Below are positions 11,505-22,469 of a stretch of 64,000 nt of DNA, piece after piece. This DNA comes from Sorex araneus (lineage: Eukaryota > Chordata > Mammalia > Eulipotyphla > Soricidae): the NCBI RefSeq assembly GCF_027595985.1, contig NC_073302.1:407008503-407072502 (forward strand), written 5' to 3'. The stretch's first letter is position 1. Each line of letters starts with the position of its first letter. The position numbers and the translations under genes are program-made. Under the pieces are notes generated by a model. That model did no database searches and was not told the DNA's origin. It saw only the letters and a program-made list of their open reading frames with translations.

Positions 11505-11745
11505 AAGCTCATTTCTTCAGTAAATACTCACAGAGCAATTCTTACATGGCAAGCATCAGTATATATAAAATGATGCTTCCACTATACACCCAGATAATCA
11601 GGAGTTATCTTTATTACCACAACAGAGGTAATAAAGGTTTTATCATACAACCCCATAATGCAGGTGTTATCTCTCTTCCCATCTTACCAGTGAGGAATCT
11701 CAAACTGGCTGTAGACTGTAGTAAAGGGGAGGCTAGGGACTGATA
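11505..11745 (+). repeat. MIR-like fragment
   Basis: Sequence around gcaggtgttatctctcttcc, catcttaccagtgaggaatc and ctagggactgatacccaacc follows the MIR core order. Confidence 0.45.
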
Positions 11746-13131
11746 CCCAACCCCATGAAGTTACTTGACAGAGTTAGAATCCAAAGGATGGGTTTTATTA
11801 ACTAAAGTCTGACAACTTATACTCAATTCTTTATGTCCCAGTTCAATTCCCGCCTTCTCTGTTTGACCTCCAGGTCAGAATTTCATCTTTGGCCCATTGT
11901 ATTCAGTTGAATGAGTATTCAACTCCAGAACATGCCCCCGAAGGACTTTTGAATATAAATGAACTCAGAACAACGCAGGCATGCAGATGCCCTCTGCCAG
12001 ATGAAAAAAATAGGAAAACAATATTGATAAAGACAATTTTGAGTATATTTAGGTTTCACCTAACATGAAGAAAACATCGTGTGGCATGACTCTGTGTCAT
12101 TTCCAATCACTAAGATGAGCACACAGTCAATGGGGGTTCCAGGAGTAAGTGATAAATTGAGAGAATCCTCCCAGCCCTTCCAATATACCAGGTGTCCCAG
12201 TGTCAACTTTGCTCTCCTGTACTCACAGCAGCTTACCAGAGAGGGGTCAGGGACGAGGGGTTCGGGTCTGGGAATGAGCAGCCCCAAGGCAGGCCTCTCG
12301 CTCACCTTCTGACTTCCACGCCCACCTGTGCTACCCGCCTTCCAGATTTCAGTAGCAGACACAAGTGAGACTTTAATGTGGTAAACCCCACGTGGTAAAC
12401 CCACCAGTGGCACCTTCCTGAACCTGAGCGGATAGAGATAAGACCCCCCCCCAACTCCAACTGCAAACTATGCAAAAGTGATTTCAATCTGAGAAGCAAT
12501 AAGTAAATTATGGGTTTTATGTGCACCAACATGTACTTTAAGCCCTGGGAAGTCTGTCATTTCCAGGCAGCTGCTTACGAAGAAACAAAGGGACTTTGTA
12601 CAGAGACATTCCCTAGTCCTGGGGTCATTTTACATCTCTAAAAGAAAGGATAAAAAAAAAATCCACATTTAAGAAGGCATACATACTTCTTAAGGAACTA
12701 TAGGACTCTTCCCACAAATTCTGCAAAACCTTGAAAACCCAAGACAATACACTTCCTTTCAGTTACCAAATGCAACATTAAAACATAAACATAGGGGCTC
12801 AGGGATTTACTCTCCAGATGTTTTATTGTGGTTTGGGAGAGAGTCAAAGCAGCCTCTCTCCCACAGGGAAATAAAAGATACCTAATTAAAAGTTTACAGT
12901 TGAATTACTTCAGAATAGTGGCTCATTCTGCTTACTTCTGCGAAGATAAGAGTATTTCTTAAACCCTGTTATTGGTGCCTATGTTTTAAAAGCTCCTCAA
13001 TTACCCCAATTTATGGCAACAATAATATTTTAAGTTCTTGCTGAGGCCAAACTTGCAACAGACATTCATTCTGAAAGGGGGATTACAGAGCTCTTCTTGT
13101 GTCACTTGCAAGAAAGTGACGGCTGCCTTAC

Positions 13132-13205
13132 CTTGAAGGTCATTATGAGATGAGTAAAATGAAACTCTGCTTCCAAATCCAGTTGGATCGTTACATTCTC
13201 CACAC
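13132..13205 (-). CDS. LAMB1: LAMB1 coding exon 4: LN domain
   Basis: A short exon encoding the rest of Gly119 and residues 120-143, [20 protein letters not shown] followed by MTFK. Asn122-Val-Thr is an N-glycosylation sequon, conserved in human LAMB1. The acceptor is atctctag and the donor TCAAG|gtaagg, a near-consensus site. Introns on both sides are long (3.7 and 7.2 kb), so a longer open frame seen here on the same strand in another phase is incidental. Confidence 0.97.
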
Positions 13206-15057
13206 CTAGAGATTAGCAACAACAAAACGGAACAGTTAGGTGAACACCTGCAGTCTGGGACCAAATCAGTGAGCTGGAGCTTTAGGGGCTCTTTTGTTAA
13301 TTTCTCTTTGCTTTCCTCCTCATAAAATTCTCTCTGCATGGCCTTTCAAGCTGAGGAAGCTATGTGAACAGCGAAAGCACAAATCAGAATCATTCCTTCA
13401 TTTCCACAAATCACTCTGGAGTTCAGCGTGTGGAATCTGCTCCTGGAACAAAGTAGGTACCTGCCAGAACGTCTCTAGCAGCTGTCGAGAAAGACCTTAG
13501 CTCAGGGAAAGTGAATCATCTTCCCAACCCTTGAAGTCAGGGAGTCTCAAAGGGGAGAGCAGGGCACTTCCTGTGCGCAGGAGGGGCCCAGGGACACAAT
13601 CCTCCTCCAGCAGAAACACAAATAGTCCTTTCTCTGCAGCAGCAAAGAAAATAAATAAGAGTCCACACACATGTTAGTTATAGAAAAGCCCATCCCTGGT
13701 GGGGAAGCCTTTGGATGCATTTCCAGAATTGAAAAAAACAATGCGCCAAGGAGACAAAAAGAATCGGTCAAAGAAATAAACAGGTCCAGAACAAATACTA
13801 ACATCTTCCCTTTCAGAGGAGGGTTGAACAAACGAACCTTTGCACCATGCCCTGAGGGTCAGTGGACCCCCTTCCCCAGCTTAATAGGCTAAAAAGACCA
13901 CTGGAATTCTAGGGGCAGAAAACACCTCCTTTCACAGTCCCCAAGCCTTTCAAAGCCTGCCCTTGTAAATTTAAGAGACATCTGCATGTTTCCTGTACTT
14001 AAGAGCACTTTTGGGGGTCCAATATCCAGAGTAAAAGAAATCTTAAGTGTAAGAAGACAGGAATGTGTCAGAATGTATCACATCACAGCCCCCGTGTATT
14101 TTCAGGAAATCAGTAGGACCTTTGGAATAAAACACTCCCTCTGGAGAACAGCCAAATCATTTGAGGGGCTGGGGGAAAGTGGTCACTGGAACGGATATGA
14201 GTTAGTTGGAATGTTAAAAGAAAAACATTATAATCAACCTAACTAACCTTATCTAATGCTCTTAAAAGAACTGTATTATAAACCCACTCTGGACATTCTT
14301 GTGTATGTGAAATGTTAACTAAGCGACTAGCTGTATGTCCTTTCCTTTCCCAGGCTTTTAAAAACCTGCACTATTTGCCCAAAATTTAGAGATAACAAAA
14401 TAGCATAAAAAGCAAACAAGACTAGTACCATTCTGTGACATAAGAACCAATATTGTCCCCAAGGCACATTCCCAAACTATATTACCCCAAAGCACCTCCC
14501 GTTTTGGATTTATAGCCTGATAGAGCACCGTCATTGTTTTAATATGGGGAGAAACACCCATGGAGAAAAGAATCGTGAACATTCTTCTATGGTGTATTTG
14601 ATTTCTGTCATCATGAGAGTAAGTTAAGAGTAACTGCATCTGCAAACTGATTTCTGTGACCAAGTACTGATAATGTCAACTGCCAAGTAAAGCTCAACAA
14701 GGACAAAACACACAAGGCAGCTAATATCACATTCATTAAGTAAGTCTTTAATTGTGAACTATCAGGCAACAGGGAGATAAGGGATGGTAACAATAGGTCT
14801 GACTTTCTAAAGACTAAATTCCATCAGTCTAATCTCATCTAATCTCTGGCAGCAGAGTGACAGAGAACTCCAGCCTCTGTTGGAAAATCCCTTCTTTTTT
14901 GCCATTTGGCTTCTTTTGCCTCACAAATTCAAAGTTGTAGAAATTAATTCCTGATGGACTGAGAAAATCCTTCTAGAACTACAGCAATAATGAAAGATTC
15001 TGCTGCCTAATGCCAAGGATGGGAATTGTCATGATCCAAATATCAAGGATCCTTCTT

Positions 15058-15238
15058 TCTTTTTCTTTTTTTCTTGTTTTTGGGTCACACCTGGTGATGC
15101 TCAGGGTTTACTCCTGGCTCTGCTCTCAGGAATTACTCCTGGTGGTGCTCAGGGGACCATATGGGATGCTGGGAATCGAACCCGGGTCGACCACGTGCAA
15201 GGCAAATTCCCTACCCTCTTACGCTATCACTCCAGCCC
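15058..15238 (-). mobile_element. SINE, form A, perfect TSD
   Basis: Reverse copy flanked by a perfect 14-bp TSD, caaggatccttctt, at 15044-15057 and 15239-15252. Confidence 0.93.
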
Positions 15239-15332
15239 CAAGGATCCTTCTTATGGCTACCAAAAAGTGCTTCAGATCCTGGTTTGTGGCAAGCTCTATG
15301 ACACTACAGAAATGCTCTGCGAGCCAAGTGCA

Positions 15333-15514
15333 GATTTTTTTTTACTTTTTGCTCTTTGGGTCACACCCGACGATGCTCACAGGCTACTCCAGGTTCTGTA
15401 CTCGGGAGTCACTCCTGGCAGTGCTGAGGGACCATATGGTATGTTGGGGATCGAACCTGGGTCAGCCATGTGCAAGGCAAATGTCCTACCCGCTGTACTA
15501 TAGCTTCAACTCCC
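15333..15514 (-). mobile_element. SINE, form A
   Basis: Reverse copy with an A/T-interrupted tail and moderate divergence in the head (tgtactatagcttcaactccc). Confidence 0.87.
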
Positions 15515-15577
15515 AGAAACATATCTTTCATAATAAACTATCAACCAAGATACTTCCTTATGAATATATACGGTTTA

Positions 15578-15753
15578 GGGGCTGGAGCAATAGCACAACG
15601 GGTAGGGAGTTTGCCTTGCACTCGGCCGACCCGGGTTCGATTCCCAGCATCCCATATGGTCCCCAGAGCACCGCCAGGGGTAATTCCCGAGTGCAGAGCC
15701 AGGAGTAACCCCTATGCATCGCCGGGTGTGATGCAAAAAGCAAAAAAAAAAAA
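15578..15753 (+). mobile_element. SINE, form A, young
   Basis: Forward full-length copy with a perfect 16-bp TSD, gaatatatacggttta, at 15562-15577 and 15754-15769, and a pure poly(A) tail. One of the two youngest-looking SINEs in the window. Confidence 0.94.
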
Positions 15754-16299
15754 GAATATATACGGTTTAAATCAACATGTTAGTTTTTGAGATCCAGTCA
15801 ATCTCAATGTGATAACCAATAAAGTTCCAAAGCCAAGGAATAATCAGTCCTGCCCAGAACTCAGTCTTTTACAACCATGTATGGTTTCATATTTTATGCC
15901 AAGGAAGTCTATTCAGGGACTTTCTCCTTATAGGAAGATAAATGACAATCATGCAAAAGCTTCCCAGGTTGAAGCACATAATAAAGGGATTTAGTATGTA
16001 CATACTCCATGATCGAGCGTAGATCACCTCTTTGAGATCCCTGTCCTATAATTCTTTTTAAAGATCTAACGGTATATTGTTAATTAACAAACACAGTAAC
16101 TTTACACTTGCCGAATTTCAATATCTCAAGTTTGAAATAAAAGCAGAACTAATCAGGGCTTAGTTTCACAAGCAATAGTAACATCACAAATGGCAAATAT
16201 ATTAAACTAAAACTAAGATGGCAAAGTCAAAGTGTTAGACTCACACAATGACTGAAGAAATGATGGGTTTTTAACTATGTTGATATTCTTTGGAAAAAG

Positions 16300-16475
16300 G
16301 CCTCTCTATGAACCGAGTAATGGTACAGGGAGTAGGGCACTTGCATTGCACACAGCAGACCTAAGTTTAAACCCTGGGTCCCAGTACAGTATCCCAAACC
16401 TTCCTGGAGTGATCCCTGAGCTCAGAGCCAGGGATAAGCCCAGCTGTGGCCCCCAAACCAAAAGAACTTTAAAAA
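16300..16475 (+). mobile_element. SINE, form A, old
   Basis: Forward copy, recognisable from gagtaatggtacagggagtaggg and gagtgatccctgagctcagagcc but with many changes; no clear TSD. Confidence 0.65.
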
Positions 16476-16949
16476 GTATGTCTAATGTTTACTCATAGTA
16501 TTATTATTACATTTATCTAGATGTTGGAAAGAGTGGGGGATGTATACTGATTCTGCCTTTTCATTTGGGGTTGATCAGAATCAAAGATGCTTTGTGTAAA
16601 ACCAGAACTTCAGAGAGCATAAGGCTTCCCACGCCCTCCCCAAGTCTGCTCCCAGTATGTAAACATGTGCCCCAATGACCCCCCCGCCCCCCACCCTCAA
16701 CCCAGGATAAGGACTATGTACTCCTCCTTTGGTTGAGCATGAAAGACTGCTTTCTTCTAGGAATACAAGCTTCAGGAAAAAAGATCAGGTTTTACCAGGA
16801 CATGTTAGCCCTCCTGGCAGTAATCATTCAAAGGCCGTAATTATAGGGACAGAGAAACCAATCACAATTACAAATGCCCAGGAGTCTATAAACCCTTTTA
16901 GGGTGACCAGTTACACTGCATGGAACTTGTCTCCACACCTACCACATAC

Positions 16950-17085
16950 CATTTTCAGACTGCCACCAAATCTTCAGGCGGTTTGGAGCAAATGTAGTGA
17001 CCACATTTTCAATGAGATGACTGTCAGGATTCAAGGTTTCATGATAAGGATCTTGTGAATTGCATATGAAGCACTTTTTGTCCTC
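16950..17085 (-). CDS. LAMB1: LAMB1 coding exon 3: LN domain
   Basis: The exon encodes Glu74 to Asn118 plus the first base of Gly119: [20 protein letters not shown] at the start and [14 protein letters not shown] at the end. The cysteines of KKCFIC are disulfide-forming LN residues in the family. The acceptor is gctttcag and the donor AATG|gtatgt. The encoded sequence agrees with human LAMB1 throughout. Confidence 0.97.
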
Positions 17086-17127
17086 CTGAAAGCAAAGTTT
17101 CATAAGTATAGGAAGCAATATCTCTTA

Positions 17128-17129
17128 CA

Positions 17130-17174
<45 letters not shown>
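17128..17174. repeat. (CA)n microsatellite
   Basis: About 23 CA units, nearly uninterrupted, some 40 bases upstream of LAMB1 exon 3 in transcript order. Likely length-polymorphic. Confidence 0.97.
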
Positions 17175-17177
<3 letters not shown>

Positions 17178-18020
17178 CTCAGAGAGGAAACAAAACACAA
17201 TCAAGCCTATAAACCCCAAAATCAAACCTACTTGTTTCAAGAAAAATGAACCTGTCAAAACCATTTTAATGACATATCACGTGCTTTTCAGTTTTTACCT
17301 TATTGAATATGAAATACTCCTGAAAATGTCCTCCTCCCTTGCAAATTCAAGGTCAAAGATAAAAGGCAGCATTGTTTCCTCAGCTATTAATTTAGCCAGA
17401 ATGAAATTTCTAGCTTAAGCCTTAATCTCAATAAATAGCTAGAGAAGCTTACTCTTCATGTAAAATGCAGAAGAGGCATTAGAGAATTTTTGCTGACGTA
17501 AAATAAACTAAAACTGAAAGAAAAATGATAATACATTTGGCCTGGTTTTCTAAGACCTACATGAGGCAGAAACCACTGGGCAGAAGTTATTAGCCAATTC
17601 TGCAACTTGTAGAATGACAGAACAATGGCTCTTAGCTTCTATTTTGCCCTCATGAATCAGGGTTGGCCTTATGCATCTACCCTACAATGGGTGATTATCT
17701 GGGAAATGGCTCGGAGGCTTCGAGGTCCTTATGTGGGAGGTACTAAAGACTAGGATCAATTTATAGAACACCAAAATGGATCTGAACTGGACATAGAGTA
17801 TAAACTATTAAGCTTTAGGATAGCTGTAACTAATGTGGCAGCTAAGCCATGAGGGCTCAAAGAACCTTTTTACTCTCTAGGCCAGCCAAGGTGGGTCACA
17901 AAAAGCACAACTAAATAATTCCCTTTTACACAAGGAGCTTTGCTTTTCGTCCACATTTTCTGAAATGCACATTATTTTGAAGTCTGAAAATGTTCTTAAG
18001 ATTAAAATAGAGAAGCACAT

Positions 18021-18268
18021 CACTGTATCACAATCATCTCGTTGCTCATCGATTTGCTTGAGTGGGCACCAGTAACGTCTCCATTGCGAGACTTGTTGTT
18101 ACTGTTTCTGGCATATTGGATACATCACGGGTAGCTTGCCAGGCTCTAACGTGCAGTCGAGATACTCTTGGTAGCTTGTGGGCTCTCCAAGAGGGGCGGA
18201 GGAATCAAACCTGGGTTGGCCGTGTGCAAGGCAAATGCCCTACCCACTGTGCTACTGCTCCAGCCAAG
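18021..18268 (-). mobile_element. SINE, form B
   Basis: Reverse copy with a perfect 12-bp TSD, agagaagcacat, at 18009-18020 and 18269-18280. Confidence 0.9.
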
Positions 18269-18358
18269 AGAGAAGCACATACATCTTACAAATATTTAAG
18301 AGTAGTATTCTTTAACTGGCTGTGATCAATTAATAATAAACACCACTGCACTCAGACC

Positions 18359-18467
18359 ATTCGATATGCCAAAACCAGTAACAACAAGTTTCACAATAGA
18401 CGTTACTGGTGCCTGCTCGAGCAAATCGATGAACAATGGGACGACAGTGCGATGACAGTGCTACAGT
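18359..18467 (+). mobile_element. SINE form B, 3' half
   Basis: A 5'-truncated form B starting at atatgccaaaaccagtaacaac and ending in a degenerate tail, acgacagtgcgatgacagtg. Confidence 0.78.
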
Positions 18468-18491
18468 ACTATTATTCCTTAACAAGGTCAT

Positions 18492-18682
18492 CATGGGCTA
18501 GGGAGACAGTACAAGGATAAGGCACTTGCCTCGCATGTGGCCAACAACAGTTTAAGCACTGGTACAATGTGGTCCCCTAAATACCACTGGGACTGATCCC
18601 CACACCCCAAACTGACAGTTTCCCATAAGCACTACTGGTTGCAGCCCCAAACACTCCTCTAACACCCCACCACCAAAAAAAA
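18492..18682 (+). mobile_element. SINE, form A, old
   Basis: Forward remnant: ggagacagtacaaggataagg, cttgcctcgcatgtggcc, then a poorly matching body and an A-rich end. Confidence 0.6.
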
Positions 18683-19494
18683 TAATAGAATCATCTACTT
18701 TATTAATTTAGCTATGAGTGATAACCTTCTTCCCAAAAGGATTTGTAGACTGGTAAGATATACTAACTAAAGAACAGAGACAAGTGTGCAATGGGCAATG
18801 TACTAAATACTTGTGCTTCTTGCCTCAAAAAATTTTCAGACCCAATATGTTTGAGTAAAAGTACAAGTGCTGACCATTCTTTACTGGTATCTCTGAAGAG
18901 TACTCAACAACTTCATGGTTAATCATAGAAGGGTTTGACTCTAATTGCTTTTAAGACAATAGCCTAACTCATTGTGGTCAAAGCTGGTTTAAGATCTGGT
19001 GATTCATTTACAGGATGTCCTGGCCTCTGAAGTAAATGTTAGCATAATATTTTAGGTTAAATTTACAAGCTAATATTAGAAAAGGTAACATCAACTGCCT
19101 TCATTAGCTTGTAGTCAAGGAAACTAACAATGGAAAACAATTACCAGAACTTGTGAAGAGGGAAAAAGGTTAATTATAGCCTCTCTCCTAATCAGAAGGA
19201 AGCAGTCTAGACATCTCTGTATAAACCTGGAAGCAAATGAGTGGAATCCACTTTACCACATTCCTTCAGTTTAATTTATCAAGTCTATAGAACGGGGCCC
19301 TTTCTGCTTTGTAAAAGTGCCTCCATTTTAAGGCATCTTGCTGTAAGCTCCAGAACACTGTCCTCTTCCGGAAGGGCCAGACTACACACGGGTGGAGCAT
19401 CAAAAATGTGAGCCATTAGCTTGAAACTTGCCCTTCATGGGACCAGCCTGCTTCAGAGGCCAGAGATAGTAGTTTCTCTTTTAAATGATTTGTT

Positions 19495-19664
19495 TGCTGT
19501 TGTTTTGGTTCCTTAGGCCACACATAGGGGTACTGGGAGCTATTCCCAGCTTTGGGCTGGGGAGCTGTGCCCTGTTCTAGAGACCACATAGTTTAGAAAG
19601 ATCGAAGCTCGGACCGCCTTCACGCAGAGGATGCAATCGGTTCATTGAGTTCTCTCTAGCCCTA
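19495..19664 (-). mobile_element. SINE, form A-like, very old
   Basis: Reverse remnant, from ttggttccttaggccacac to attgagttctctctagccct; strongly diverged. Confidence 0.5.
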
Positions 19665-20350
19665 GGACCTCTCTTTTAAAAAAATCAAGGGTGAGGTATG
19701 CTGATTGACTTTGGAAAATCTAAAATTGGAAATCTAAAATCTGGGTGTAGTGATGGGAAACTAACATCCTGACTTTTTGTACTGGTCCTCTTCTTTCATG
19801 ATACCCCGGCAGCCGGGGACTTTTGAAACCAGAAGCATCCCATCCCAATAACTGATTGAGACAAACGCACCATAGGGGCAAAGAGATACTGGTTCAGTAG
19901 TTGGGAGTGACCTTGCCAAATCATCTGTCAGTTTTAAAATATCCTTTACCCCAGTGAAGATCTGGGGAAAACCCAAGACCAGAGCTCAGTTTAGTAACAA
20001 AATAAATAAAAATAAGAACTTTTATACACACTTCCTAAGAGGAAGGATTAAACAAAAGAACCCCGGATCTTTTGGAGCCCTTGGGTCAGGGCTACCCGGC
20101 GCGGGCCAATATGCAGCCCTGTCTTTCCATACTGGGGAGGTGGCCCAGAGGTTGCAGGAAACGTTTGGCGGATGCAACTGTGCAAACTGACATGAGACGC
20201 AAGAGTGAGCTACCAGCCTAATCCCGGGACTCCCTGGCTGGGCGCATTTCCTATCTGGAGAATTGGCAGGATGCGGAGTCCGGCAGGGCCAGCCCTTTAA
20301 GTCTGGAGCGACTGAGTCGCAGAGCTCCAGTCCCCTCTCTGCGCTCTCAC

Positions 20351-20526
20351 CTGGAGGTGGCTGACGATACAGTAGGGCTCAGGCTTCTGAAGCCCGCACG
20401 TCGAGGTCACCGTGAGCTTCTGCGATCGGCCGATGAGAAGGTCGCCGGTGGCCGGGTAGCAGCTGCCCTCCGCACAGCCGTAGCTGAACTCGGGTTCTTG
20501 AGCTCTCGCTCCAGCCCCGCAGAGCG
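20351..20526 (-). CDS. LAMB1: LAMB1 coding exon 2: end of signal peptide, start of LN domain
   Basis: The exon encodes Ala15 (two bases) to Gln73. It holds the signal-peptide end LCGAGARA, then the mature N terminus [20 protein letters not shown] and the LN-domain start through [12 protein letters not shown], nearly identical to human. The acceptor is a pyrimidine run ending acgcag; the donor is CCAG|gtgaga. It lies in the CpG island. An open frame continues upstream of the acceptor, but that part has no laminin similarity and is intron. Confidence 0.96.
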
Positions 20527-21676
20527 CTGCGTAAAAAGGCAGGCAACAGGCATTGTGGGGTGGACCGGGTGGTAGAAGCGGGAGGGAAGTACCCGGGGGC
20601 AGCAACAGGGGAGGAAAAGGATCAAGTAGGGGCGAGGACAGATTCAGAAAAAAAGCAGAACGCACAGGAAAGAGAAAACAATGGAGAGATGCGCGAGGCG
20701 CGGTAAGGGATGTGGACGAGAGGATTCCCAAAGAAATATAGACACTCCATCAGTTGGGTCCCATCGCCGCCGGGAACAGAACCCTACGGTAACACTTCTG
20801 ACCCATGCACCCAGCATCATGTGTACGACTCCCCCCCCACTCAACGGTGTAAACGCAGACAGGCCACATCGACATGCCGGGTACCTAGGCTCCGGGAGAA
20901 CGACATCCGCACCCACACCGCGCGCGTGAGCACGTGTGTCTATGAACCCGCGTGCACGCAGCAGCTCGCGAGCCCCGGGTGCGAGTGCGCGTCTACGCGC
21001 GCGGAAATGGGGAGCGTGGGGTGGGGGAGCGTGAGTGCGTGCACGCGCTAAGGTCGTCGCGTCCAGGGGGGCGCGTGGGTGGGGGTGGGGGGCTGCGGGG
21101 GGTGGAGGAGCGCCGATTCCCCAAAGCAAAGGGCCGGCTTTTGGAGCGGCTTCAGCGCGCGGTGGCGCGGCAGCGACCGGTCCAAGCTGTTTCTGGCGCC
21201 ACCCGGGGGCAAACGGCTACGGTTAATGAAAGCCACATGGACCCCATCTGGTCTCGGTACGAAGCCTGCGCTCAGCTCGGGCACTTTCCAAGGAAACGAG
21301 CTCCAAGAAGCCCTCCGCGGCGAGCCCTGCTACCCCGAATTGCCTGGCCTCCTGCGATGGAGACACCCAGTGCAAGCCGGGGAGACACCCAGTGTAAGCC
21401 GGGGAGTTCCCGGCCGCAGGAACCCGGGCTATCCCGAGACCTGGGAACAGACCGAGCCACGGGGATGCGGGGACGCGGCGAGCCTCGCGCGCGCCACCAA
21501 GGGCGCTGGCATACCCAGCGCACAATTTCCACCCAGTCCACAACCCGGTCCCCCTAGGCATGCTTGAAGCAGGATCCAACTGTGGGGACTTTCTCCCCCA
21601 TATCCAAGCCAGCCCTTCCCCTGTCACCCCCTCCCTCCCCCCCACACATACGCACACCCCGGTTCCCCGTAATTAC
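20527..21676 (-). other. LAMB1: LAMB1 intron 1
   Basis: An 1150-bp GC-rich intron wholly inside the CpG island, from gtaattacg to tttttacgcag. It contains a G-run cluster at 21066-21103 and several long but non-conserved open frames caused by high GC content. Confidence 0.82.
21066..21103 (+). other. G-quadruplex-prone G runs
   Basis: Five runs of three to six G with short spacers on the plus strand, the template strand for LAMB1. The pattern fits a G-quadruplex motif within intron 1. Confidence 0.7.
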
Positions 21677-21719
21677 CTAAGAAACAGTAGACCAACACCT
21701 GCGGCAGCCCCAGGTCCAT
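21677..21719 (-). CDS. LAMB1: LAMB1 coding exon 1: start codon and signal peptide
   Basis: The exon encodes 14 residues (MDLGLPQVLVYCFL) plus the first base of Ala15. The ATG has a strong context, A at -3 and G at +4. The donor reads TTAG|gtaatt. Joined to exon 2 it gives a hydrophobic signal peptide ending GARA before the mature Gln-Glu-Pro-Glu-Phe start. The stretch FLALC matches human LAMB1, while the residues before it differ and the peptide is two residues longer. This split explains why no start codon is needed in exon 2. Transcript data would confirm it. Confidence 0.85.
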
Positions 21720-22381
21720 CCTTGCAGCCGAGAGGAGGCAGCCGAGCAGGGGAGAGAGCGCGCCCGCCGAGAGGTCTGCCCTTTCCCCGGATTTTCTTTA
21801 ACTGGAGAGGTGGGGAGGGAAAAAAAGGCAAATATTCAGAGAGAGAAGAGGGGCCCTGCCATTTCCTGCCGCTCCCACGGAAGCGGGAGGTGGGCGAGTG
21901 GGGAGGAGGGCTGGGATCGCGAGGCCACTTTGTTCTCCTACCCCGCGGTGCGAGCGCTCTCCCAGCCGCGGGCAGCCCCCGAGCCCAAAGAAGGGAATTA
22001 GAAAGTTTAGCCTTGGGAGGAACCCGGGGAGGCGCCTCTGCTCATGCGCACACGCGCCGCCGGGGCTGAGGGGGCGGGCAGCGGGAGGCCACAACTTGGG
22101 GAGGAAGGGGGGGGTCCCACCCGCTGGGGGGCGCCTTCTTTTGTTTTAAGGCCGCGTCTGCCGTGGCGCCGGGGCTGGGGCTCTTCCCGATCGCGGCCAG
22201 GGGGCGGTGCGGCTGCTGCGCGTCCGCCTCTGGGTGCGCGTCCCGAGCCGCGGGTCCAGCGCGGGGGCGGGATGCTTCGAGGCCGGTCTCCGGCTAGGTG
22301 TGGTGGGGGGTCGGGGGAAAAAGCCGAGAGAGCCGTAGATCGCGACCTACCGCCGACTTGGGCATTTACATTTGCAAACCG

Positions 22382-22388
22382 TGAGTCA
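22382..22388 (+). promoter_or_regulatory. AP-1 (TRE) consensus site
   Basis: An exact TGAGTCA, 663 bp upstream of the LAMB1 start codon at the edge of the CpG island. Sequence match only. Confidence 0.4.
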
Positions 22389-22441
22389 CGAAAAGGTGCC
22401 CAAGGCTACGGCTCTCCAGCGGTGCGCTCTGCGAGGGCGAG

Positions 22442-22469
22442 TTAACCCACGGTGGAGGAGGGTCGACCT
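22442..22469. promoter_or_regulatory. Possible retinoic acid response half-sites
   Basis: TTAACC at 22442-22447 and TCGACCT at 22463-22469 resemble degenerate nuclear-receptor half-sites. The mouse Lamb1 promoter is known to carry a retinoic acid response element a few hundred bases upstream of transcription start, so the location is suggestive. The match is weak. Confidence 0.18.

Larger units (their letters stand above)
5885..13131 (-). other. LAMB1: LAMB1 intron 4
   Basis: The largest LAMB1 intron here, 7.2 kb. It holds an old L1 piece, two full SINEs and one tail fragment, an L1 3' end, two more SINEs and MIR-like pieces. Blocks 5885-6380, 7550-8237, 9420-11110 and 11750-13131 show no element I recognise and no exon that fits LAMB1. 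Confidence 0.8.
13206..16949 (-). other. LAMB1: LAMB1 intron 3
   Basis: Block 13206-15043 looks single-copy and holds no recognisable element. Four SINEs fill most of 15058-16475. Block 16476-16949 is unique apart from a C-run near 16680. Confidence 0.8.
17086..20350 (-). other. LAMB1: LAMB1 intron 2
   Basis: Begins at the exon 2 donor and ends at the exon 3 acceptor. It holds a CA repeat and four SINE-related pieces. Blocks 17175-18008, 18683-19494 and 19665-20350 show nothing further; the last is the shoulder of the CpG island. Confidence 0.8.
1..21719 (-). other. LAMB1: LAMB1 gene, 5' part (coding exons 1-7)
   Basis: LAMB1 encodes the beta-1 chain of laminins such as laminin-111 and -511, secreted heterotrimers of basement membranes; its LN domain drives laminin polymerisation. 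Seven minus-strand exons read in descending coordinates (43, 176, 136, 74, 189, 64 and 203 nt) have GT/AG borders and compatible phases, and join into 885 nt, exactly 295 codons. The product matches human and mouse LAMB1 almost residue for residue apart from the signal peptide: signal peptide about 1-23, LN domain to about residue 272, then the first EGF-like module from Cys273. Introns 1 to 6 measure about 1150, 3265, 3744, 7247, 86 and 4527 bp. The protein is about 1786 residues in human, so about five sixths of the coding sequence lies left of the window. The transcription start inside the CpG island cannot be fixed from sequence alone, so the entry begins at the start codon. Confidence 0.97.
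20340..22340. promoter_or_regulatory. LAMB1: CpG island and promoter region of LAMB1
   Basis: About 2 kb dense in CpG and GC, including tracts such as accgcgcgcgtgagcacgtg. It covers LAMB1 coding exons 1 and 2. GC boxes (GGGGCGG type) sit at 22071-22078, 22201-22207 and 22263-22271, upstream of the start codon. I see no convincing TATA box, so dispersed initiation is likely. Boundaries are by eye. Confidence 0.85.

Noticed and set aside
13001..13339. 112-codon minus-strand frame overlapping LAMB1 exon 4
   Set aside because: It uses a different reading phase from the conserved exon, whose sequence and splice sites fix the true frame.
20297..20731. 144-codon frame read as one exon containing the LAMB1 N terminus
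   Set aside because: The part upstream of 20526 and below 20351 is intron: splice sites lie exactly at the ends of laminin similarity, and the upstream exon supplies the start.
20952..21567. Plus-strand open frames of 160-200 codons in the CpG island
   Set aside because: They arise from high GC and low stop-codon frequency, have no recognisable domain and overlap LAMB1 intron 1.
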